DNA from: Propionivibrio sp.
GTDB taxonomy: Bacteria > Pseudomonadota > Gammaproteobacteria > Burkholderiales > Rhodocyclaceae
Assembly: GCA_003249625.1 (NCBI GenBank)
Contig: QKII01000433.1
Coordinates: 1-12,431 of the forward strand
DNA: 12,431 nt
Reading direction: 5' to 3'
In this document: positions 7,547-12,431 of the stretch, piece by piece
How positions within the stretch are numbered: position 1 is the stretch's first letter
How the letters are laid out: the number at the start of each line of letters is the position of its first letter
The notes under the pieces: generated by a model
What the model was told of the DNA's origin: nothing
Databases searched by the model: none
What the model saw: the letters and a program-made list of their open reading frames with translations, nothing else
Program-made: the position numbers and the translations under genes

Positions 7547-7620
7547 TGACTGGGGAAGGGGCGTTTTCCAAGTGGGACGTAGTTGTCTTGCAATTTTCTT
7601 GTTCTCTTGAGGTTGGTTCT

Positions 7621-8043
7621 GTGGATCCTATGCGTCAGCCAGAATGCGTTGTCTCGGAACAGTCGCAAGATGTTCTGTCAGTCGTGTGCCTGTGTGCTGA
7701 ATGGTGCGGTACGTGTCGGGAGTACGAGATCGAGTTCGGCAAACTGGCGCATGCGTTTCCGGGAACTCGTTTTTCCTGGTGGGATATAGAAGAGCGCGCC
7801 GACAGTCTCGGTGATCTCGATATAGAGAATTTTCCGACGGTCCTAATTCGCCGGGGGGGGCTAATTCTTTTCTATGGGACGATGTTGCCGCAGATCGGGT
7901 TGTTGCGCAGGCTCATCGAGTCATTTTCGGAACTGAGCGCCGAGGAAGCGCGAGAATATGCTCTCTCCAGCACTGAACGGAGCGGTTGGCAGTCGAATGT
8001 CGATCTGTCGCTGATAGGTCTTGATCAGGCGTCGCAACCCTGA
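7621..8043 (+). CDS. Small cytoplasmic thioredoxin-like protein (WCGTC)
   Basis: A 140-residue thioredoxin-fold protein without signal peptide or membrane segment. The active site is CLCAEWCGTC with C29 and C32 as the CxxC pair; FPT at 71-73 supplies the cis-proline before strand 4, and FSWWDIEERADSLGDLDI matches the central part of the fold. Related short proteins are common in betaproteobacteria and are annotated only as thioredoxin family. The open frame reaches back to a GTG at 7546, but that GTG has no ribosome site and lies in the predicted fold; GTG at 7621 has GAGG eight bases upstream and gives a normal N-terminus, whereas the ATG at 7630 has none. It ends 25 bp before a hybrid kinase in the same direction, so a role in passing redox state to that kinase is conceivable (inference). 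A run of eight G lies at codons 78-80. Confidence 0.8.
   Translation: MDPMRQPECVVSEQSQDVLSVVCLCAEWCGTCREYEIEFGKLAHAFPGTRFSWWDIEERADSLGDLDIENFPTVLIRRGGLILFYGTMLPQIGLLRRLIESFSELSAEEAREYALSSTERSGWQSNVDLSLIGLDQASQP
7843..7867 (+). repeat. G8 tract flanked by a 7-bp direct repeat in the thioredoxin-like gene
   Basis: CTAATTC (7843-7849) and CTAATTC (7861-7867) flank GCC followed by eight consecutive G (7853-7860). The tract encodes the end of RRGG in the middle of the fold, beyond the CxxC. A gain or loss of one G would shift the frame and truncate or alter the C-terminal half. Confidence 0.6.
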
Positions 8044-8068
8044 TTCGGTGCGGGCGTCAATAGCATCC

Positions 8069-10567
8069 ATGGGGACCCCGGCCAAACTTCTGCAGAAGCG
8101 GAGCAGAATACCTGTCCTATTGTTAATGGTTGCAATGGGAATGCTGTCTTTCCTCGTTGTGGTTTTGCTTTTTTATGATTACAACGCGCAGATCCGTAAG
8201 GCCGAAGGATCTACACGGCAGATGGCGAACCTACTGGCTTCGCAGTTTGGCGAGCGTATTAGCCGCGTGGATGCCGAGTTGCGGGCGCTATCCTCTGAAA
8301 TTGTCCGAACGATCTTGGTTACCCCAGCGGCAAAGCAGCTCCATGAAAGCGCCCAAATCGGCCTCTTTGCGCGCGTGTCAAACGTTGACGGCGTTAGCGG
8401 GTATAGCATCTTTAATGCGGATGGAATGGTCGTGTATTCGTCGTATGACGGCGGACGTGCGGTGAGTGTCGCTGAGCGAAACTTTTTTCGGCAACTGCGT
8501 AGAGATCCCTCGTCGCCGCTGGTTCTTACTCCTTCCCTGAAGAGCCAGTTTCCAGGAGAGCATGTAATAGTTATCGCACGTGGGGTGCGGGATGAGAGTG
8601 GTGCATTCATGGGAGCCGTGTTCGCCACGCTGAACATTGGTGATCTCCAGAGCCTGATGGTGGACGCGGATTCAGAGAAGAGCGCAGCTATCACATTGAC
8701 GCAAGCAGATGGTCGCATACTCATCGGCTCCTATCGGGGTAACCCTGTAGCGAAGCGCGACGGGCGTGACTGGGCGCCTCTTTTTGTTGAGTACGTCGCC
8801 GAGGTAAATCCGGGAGGCACGATTGGCCGTACAGGCGGAGCCGTTAATCCGTTGTACGTCACGGCAGGAATGAGCCGGGATACAGTGTTGGGGGTCTGGC
8901 TCGTTAAGTCGCTCGTTTCCGCTAGTGTGATAATTCTTGTCATTGGCTTGGTTCGTGTTCTTGTCGGCCGGTTGCGCCGTATGCGACAGCGTGAGGCAAG
9001 TATTCTTGGCGACCTGGCCGTGAGCGAGTCGCAATTCAGCGATTTGGCAAAACTGGTTCCAGTCGGAATTTGCCGTCTGGATTCTTCCGGAAAGTGCCTG
9101 TTTGCCAACGACTGGCTTTCGACCATGCTCGGCTATACCCAAGGTGCTTTGACTGGTCGCGAGTGGCTGGAGTTTGCTGACCGGGACGGGCGACAACAAC
9201 GGGGTGATAGGCAAGTTGGCATATCTGTCGTTCCTGGAGTGAGCGAATATCAGTTGCGAGGGGCAAAAGGGGAGCGCTTTCACGTAATCGGCGAGTCCAG
9301 AGTCGAGTGCGGTATAAATGGCGAGGCGCTCGGATATGTCATTGCACTGACCGATATTACTGCGCAGAAACTGGCGGAGGCAGAACTCTTCAGGGCAAAG
9401 CAGGAGGCAGAGCTGGCGAACAAAGCGAAGGCCCGGTTTCTTGCAGTGGCGAGCCATGATCTGCGTCAGCCGATTCAGGCGATAAATTTGTTCAAGGATG
9501 CGTTGATTCGGGCAGATTTGACGGCCGAGCAGCAGAGCATTGCGCGATTCTTGTCTCTGTCGGTGAATACTCTAAGTGAACTGCTGTATTCGTTGCTTGA
9601 TTTCTCGAGGCTGGATGCAGGCATGGTCCAGCCACAAAAGCGCCAGATGGAAGTAGAAGATATTTTTCGCTCGGTCGATGAACTCTTCTCCTCCGTTGCG
9701 CAGCAACGAAATTTGCGTTTCAAGTTCTTCTATCCTTTCAGAGGGTTGGCTGTGTTTACCGACCCGGGGCTTTTGCTTGGTGTCTTGCGCAACTTGATAG
9801 ATAACGCGTTCAAGTACACGGAGACGGGCGGGGTGTTGGTCGGAGTTCGCAAACGTCGAGGTCGATTCCTTATCCAGGTTTGGGATACGGGTATTGGCAT
9901 ACCGGACGGTGTTGGGGAGCGAGTGTTTGAAGAGTGTTACCAGGTGAGTAATCCCGCACGCGATCGAGCGAAGGGTATCGGGATCGGCTTGTCTATCGCA
10001 CGTCGGACGGCCCGCTTGATCGGTGGCGATGTTGTATTTCGGTCTCGCGAGGGGCGTGGGTCTGTATTCGAAATATCCCTTCCGTTGAGTGACATTGCCG
10101 AAAGCGCGGGTGAGTTGAGCGACCTCTCTTCAGGCTTGCCGAAAGAACATCCCTTGCCGGTGGATTATTCCGCGTTCAGCGGGTGGCGGGTCGTCGTAGT
10201 CGAGGACGATCCTGTCGTGGCGAAGTCGATCGAACTCTCGTTGCAGGCGTTGAACATGGATGTCTCTGTATTTGGTAGTGCCGAAGAAGCGGTTGCTTCG
10301 CCGCGCTTGCTGGGAGGTGATTTCTATATATCGGATTACGTTCTTCCCGGAGAGAATGGCATTAGCTTGCTGGAGAAGATCCAGAGTCGTTCGTCCAGTC
10401 CAATACGCGCCATTCTCATGACAGGCGCGACATCGCCGGATCAACGGAAGGCAATTCATTCTCAGAGATGGCGCGTATTGCTTAAGCCCGCAGATCTTTC
10501 ACTGATCCTGTCGATAATGAATGATGTCGTCAGGGAGGAAGAAGTGATGAAATCAGTTCATGGATAG
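8069..10567 (+). CDS. Hybrid sensor histidine kinase: periplasmic sensor, PAS, HisKA, HATPase, receiver
   Basis: An 832-residue inner-membrane kinase from the ATG at 8069. Order seen: membrane helix (about 14-36), periplasmic region of about 230 residues resembling a Cache/PDC sensor (with YSIFNADGMVVYSS and AERNFFRQLRRD), second helix (about 275-298), PAS domain (about 323-431), coiled coil, HisKA with SHDLRQPIQAI (His463), HATPase with NLIDNAFKYT (N579), WDTGIGIP and GIGIGLSIA, and a C-terminal receiver with acidic residues at 712-714, Asp756 in SDYVLPG, Thr785 and Lys806. All key residues are present; no HPt domain is seen. The frame stays open back to a TTG at 8021, which would overlap the preceding gene by 23 bp, and a GTG at 8048 is also possible; none has a convincing ribosome site. 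The ligand is unknown, and Cache domains usually bind small organic molecules. The likely partner is the NarL-type regulator 118 bp downstream. Confidence 0.92.
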   Translation: MGTPAKLLQKRSRIPVLLLMVAMGMLSFLVVVLLFYDYNAQIRKAEGSTRQMANLLASQFGERISRVDAELRALSSEIVRTILVTPAAKQLHESAQIGLFARVSNVDGVSGYSIFNADGMVVYSSYDGGRAVSVAERNFFRQLRRDPSSPLVLTPSLKSQFPGEHVIVIARGVRDESGAFMGAVFATLNIGDLQSLMVDADSEKSAAITLTQADGRILIGSYRGNPVAKRDGRDWAPLFVEYVAEVNPGGTIGRTGGAVNPLYVTAGMSRDTVLGVWLVKSLVSASVIILVIGLVRVLVGRLRRMRQREASILGDLAVSESQFSDLAKLVPVGICRLDSSGKCLFANDWLSTMLGYTQGALTGREWLEFADRDGRQQRGDRQVGISVVPGVSEYQLRGAKGERFHVIGESRVECGINGEALGYVIALTDITAQKLAEAELFRAKQEAELANKAKARFLAVASHDLRQPIQAINLFKDALIRADLTAEQQSIARFLSLSVNTLSELLYSLLDFSRLDAGMVQPQKRQMEVEDIFRSVDELFSSVAQQRNLRFKFFYPFRGLAVFTDPGLLLGVLRNLIDNAFKYTETGGVLVGVRKRRGRFLIQVWDTGIGIPDGVGERVFEECYQVSNPARDRAKGIGIGLSIARRTARLIGGDVVFRSREGRGSVFEISLPLSDIAESAGELSDLSSGLPKEHPLPVDYSAFSGWRVVVVEDDPVVAKSIELSLQALNMDVSVFGSAEEAVASPRLLGGDFYISDYVLPGENGISLLEKIQSRSSSPIRAILMTGATSPDQRKAIHSQRWRVLLKPADLSLILSIMNDVVREEEVMKSVHG

Positions 10568-10685
10568 CGGAACGGTATGATGTTAGAGCAATAAGCAACC
10601 GAGATGAAAAAAACTGTATTAAATTTTGTCTGTATATTCGTAGAATCACACCTTTGAAGGAATCCTTGAATCGTGGTGCGTTCGA

Positions 10686-11339
10686 ATGACTAAGCTACTA
10701 TTAATTGAGGATCATGCTCTGGTACGGGAGGGGCTTGTTCAGGCGTTGAGGCAACTCAAAGCAGGCGTAGAAGTCTTTGATGTGGCTGACTTTGACGGAG
10801 CAAACGCGCTGCTAGAGAAAGAGCATTCGTTTGATCTTGTGCTTCTTGACTTGGGTTTGCCGGGAGTCGACGGTATTACCTGTCTCAAGTCTTTTCGTCA
10901 GCGATATCCAGATATGCCGGTGGTTATCCTTTCGGCCTACGATGATGCGCAAACCGTAGGTAAAGCGATGGCGTGCGGTGCCTCAGGTTTCGTTTCCAAG
11001 GCATATTCAAGCGAGCGCCTTCTTTCCGTGCTTCGTGACGTGCTTGCAGGGAAGGTAATGGCTCCCGAGTTGCCACCGATTAACTCGTTTTCTGCGGAGC
11101 CTCACCCGCCAATGATGGGTGAGGAGTTTGATCCGTCGGATTTCGGGTTGACAGGCCGCCAGGCAGAGGTTCTCGGACTGATGGCCAAGGGGAAATCCAA
11201 CCGCGATATAGCATCGATTCTGGGCTTGTCTGAAGGGACGGTCAAAATCCACCTTACAGCCATTTTCAAAGTGCTCGGTGTTTCAAGTCGGACCCAGGCA
11301 ATGGTGATAGTGGCACGCAGGGGAATTCGCCTAAGCTGA
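10686..11339 (+). CDS. NarL/LuxR-family response regulator
   Basis: A 217-residue regulator with receiver domain at 1-118 (LLLIEDHALVREGL with acidic E8/D9, phosphoacceptor Asp55 in LVLLDLGLPG, Lys105 in GFVSKAYS) and a LuxR-type helix-turn-helix at 154-213 (LTGRQAEVLGLMAKGKSNRD, then SEGTVKIHLTAIFKVLGVSSR). It is complete and typical in length. The start is fixed by the receiver's first strand, and no upstream in-frame start exists nearby; the ribosome site is weak. It follows the hybrid kinase after an AT-rich gap of 118 bp that contains a possible -10 (TATATT, 10633-10638) and an 11-bp palindrome (AAGGAATCCTT, 10657-10667), so it may be transcribed separately. It is expected to receive phosphate from that kinase and control unknown promoters. 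Its last 9 bp overlap the end of the opposing methyltransferase gene. Confidence 0.93.
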   Translation: MTKLLLIEDHALVREGLVQALRQLKAGVEVFDVADFDGANALLEKEHSFDLVLLDLGLPGVDGITCLKSFRQRYPDMPVVILSAYDDAQTVGKAMACGASGFVSKAYSSERLLSVLRDVLAGKVMAPELPPINSFSAEPHPPMMGEEFDPSDFGLTGRQAEVLGLMAKGKSNRDIASILGLSEGTVKIHLTAIFKVLGVSSRTQAMVIVARRGIRLS

Positions 11340-12119
11340 CGTGGCCGGGATCTCGTAACAGAAAAGTGCGGCATTATTTTTGCCCGCAACTTTGATGACA
11401 AATGTCGGCTCCACATTGGGGCAGCGAAAGGTATTTGTTATAAAAAGACTAGCGGGGCGCATTTCCTTTCTTGCTTTTTCCCAAATTCTTGCCATTGGTG
11501 CCGGAGATAAGAAGGCGTAGACAACGTCATACTTGCCCAAGTTTACGTTCCAGAAATTGCCAAAAATCCAATGGTGGTTGCCTGCCCTGAATGTTCTCAG
11601 GCGACCGAGCAACCAGGGAAAAACCGAATTCTCAACACCGGTAATCTCGCATTGTGGAAATGCGAGCGCCAAGTGAAGCGTAACGCTTCCAATGCCCGCG
11701 CCGAGATCAATGAACTTGAAATCCGGCTTGCTTCTCAATAGAGCATGAAGCTCACTAATTGCGGGTTTGCCGGAGAAGTAGAGAGGGACTCTGCCCGTCG
11801 TTGCACTACGGAATACGAGAAACAGAAAAATAAACGACCAGAGGTACCATTCTGGGGAAATATTTACCGAAAGTGCGAGTAATGCGCCAGGGAGAAAAAG
11901 CGAGTGAATTACCTTCCACCACCAGGGGTGGCCGAGCACAAAAGAGATTGTCACCGCTGTTGCGCTGGCGAAAACGGGGAACAAGAGCGTAATTGACGGC
12001 GCGGGGAATAATGCGCCAAGCGCCCAAACCAGACAGACGGATACAGAAAAGGCTGCCGCCTGTACTGCGAAATGCACCCAATAGGAAGTGATACGTTCAT
12101 CGGAAGGGATGATAGCCAT
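11331..12119 (-). CDS. Membrane-anchored class I SAM methyltransferase, FAM173-like
   Basis: A 262-residue protein. The N-terminal half has about four hydrophobic segments (about 14-38, 43-63, 71-86, 91-105); the C-terminal half is a seven-strand methyltransferase with SAM motif I FIDLGAGIGS (136-145), acidic residue after strand 2 in ITGVENSVFPWLL, and FWNVNLGKYDVVYAFLSPAPM around strands 3-4. The order ENxxxPWL, FWNV, KYDVVYAF and MRPASLFITNTF recalls the FAM173 family, whose human members methylate lysines of ATP synthase subunit c and the ADP/ATP carrier; this rests on memory and the substrate here is unknown. The frame reaches back to an ATG at 12251, but those extra residues are encoded across the likely tRNA promoter, so I chose 12119 (GGG three bases upstream, weak). 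GC is clearly lower than in the left half of the window, which may indicate transfer or relaxed constraint. Confidence 0.75.
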   Translation of the reverse strand: MAIIPSDERITSYWVHFAVQAAAFSVSVCLVWALGALFPAPSITLLFPVFASATAVTISFVLGHPWWWKVIHSLFLPGALLALSVNISPEWYLWSFIFLFLVFRSATTGRVPLYFSGKPAISELHALLRSKPDFKFIDLGAGIGSVTLHLALAFPQCEITGVENSVFPWLLGRLRTFRAGNHHWIFGNFWNVNLGKYDVVYAFLSPAPMARIWEKARKEMRPASLFITNTFRCPNVEPTFVIKVAGKNNAALFCYEIPATSA

Positions 12120-12214
12120 GTGCCCTATTTGGTAAACCAGAAAGCTGAACTCAAGCAGTTTTGCAGGCGGCAATAAAAAAGTCAAAAAGGCGGGAAATTT
12201 TTCAGCGTTTGGGT

Positions 12215-12273
12215 TAGAATACGCCCCGGTTCCGAGCCAGGGCGTTGACATTGAAAAAAAACGGTGTCAAACT
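12215..12273 (+). promoter_or_regulatory. Candidate promoter elements of the tRNA operon
   Basis: Two partial promoters are seen upstream of tRNA-Tyr. TAGAAT (12215-12220), followed by the GC-rich ACGCCCCGG typical of stringently controlled stable RNA genes, lacks a good -35. TTGACA (12245-12250) is a perfect -35, with the weak CAAACT at 12268-12273 in the -10 position at 17 bp spacing. One of them probably drives the tRNA genes; which one cannot be decided by reading. Confidence 0.35.
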
Positions 12274-12288
12274 TAGTGGTTCGGGGTT

Positions 12289-12373
12289 GGAGGGATACCC
12301 AAGCGGTCAACGGGATCAGACTGTAAATCTGACGGCTCTGCCTTCGAAGGTTCGAATCCTTCTCCCTCCACCA
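12289..12373 (+). tRNA. tRNA-Tyr (GTA)
   Basis: The 85-nt sequence folds as a class II tRNA. The acceptor stem is GGAGGGA with TCCCTCC, the D stem CCC/GGG, the anticodon stem TCAGA/TCTGA with loop CTGTAAA (anticodon GTA at 12323-12325), a long variable arm (GGC TCT GCC) and the T arm GAAGG-TTCGAAT-CCTTC. Discriminator A is followed by an encoded CCA. The long variable arm is as expected for bacterial tRNA-Tyr. Confidence 0.97.
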
Positions 12374-12424
12374 AATGAAGTTGCTGTAGCGGTCGTGATT
12401 GGTAGTGCTGCGCGTTATCGTTTT

Positions 12425-12431
12425 GCGGGTG
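12425..12431 (+). tRNA. Possible start of tRNA-Gly (truncated by window end)
   Basis: The last seven bases, GCGGGTG, equal the 5' acceptor strand of many proteobacterial tRNA-Gly genes and lie 51 bp after tRNA-Tyr. Tyr-Gly-Thr-tuf is a common gene order in betaproteobacteria. Seven bases alone prove nothing; the call rests on position. Confidence 0.35.

Noticed and set aside
8672..9457. Long open frame on the minus strand, 261 codons
   Set aside because: It is antisense to the periplasmic and PAS regions of the hybrid kinase, whose frame has clear family motifs; no recognisable protein features.
10604..10657. A 17-codon frame (MKKTVLNFVCIFVESHL) in the gap before the NarL-type regulator
   Set aside because: It has a lysine-rich start but no clear ribosome site, no attenuator hairpin with T-run and no run of regulatory codons; chance in an AT-rich gap is likelier.
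12120..12251. N-terminal extension of the methyltransferase by 44 codons
   Set aside because: It runs antisense through the likely tRNA promoter elements and has no ribosome site; the hydrophobic start at 12119 is more natural, though not proven.

Overview
The window is a gene-dense bacterial chromosomal segment, most likely from a betaproteobacterium (a Rhodocyclales-type lineage is my best guess, by inference). Reasons: a gammaproteobacterial/betaproteobacterial-style PssA, PurT and BenE/SutR-like set with moderately high GC; a bacterial homospermidine synthase; and at the right edge a tRNA-Tyr followed by seven bases that match the start of a tRNA-Gly, the order that commonly leads into tuf and the secE-nusG-rpl-rpoB region. 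No transposase, integrase, CRISPR array or phage gene is seen.

Left part (1-4628): the tail of an OmpR-type response regulator and its CpxA-like sensor kinase run rightward. They meet, tail to tail and with overlapping 3' ends, pssA (phosphatidylserine synthase, leftward), behind which lies a BenE-family transporter, also leftward. The transporter is divergent from an XRE-cupin regulator; the short gap between them carries two near-identical 18-bp palindromes, very probably the regulator's operators. The arrangement mirrors the ydcO-ydcN (sutR) pair of E. coli.

Middle (4623-7546): purT (formate-dependent purine synthesis) with its own extended -10 promoter that overlaps the stop codon of the regulator, then hss (homospermidine synthase, polyamine synthesis). 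The gap after hss can be drawn as a three-way-junction RNA fold.

Right part (7621-12431): a small cytoplasmic thioredoxin-like protein, a membrane hybrid histidine kinase with a periplasmic sensor, PAS and C-terminal receiver, and a NarL/LuxR-type response regulator, all rightward and probably one signalling unit. Facing them, again with overlapping 3' ends, is a membrane-anchored class I methyltransferase that resembles the FAM173 (ATP synthase c / ANT lysine methyltransferase) type. Local composition falls from roughly 60-70% GC in purT to about 40-50% in this methyltransferase (counts on short samples only). The window closes with tRNA-Tyr.

Nothing here is unmistakably a new system. The points most worth following are the membrane methyltransferase, the thioredoxin-kinase-regulator cluster with its G8 tract and preceding structured gap, the paired operators, and a possibly leaderless GTG start for pssA.
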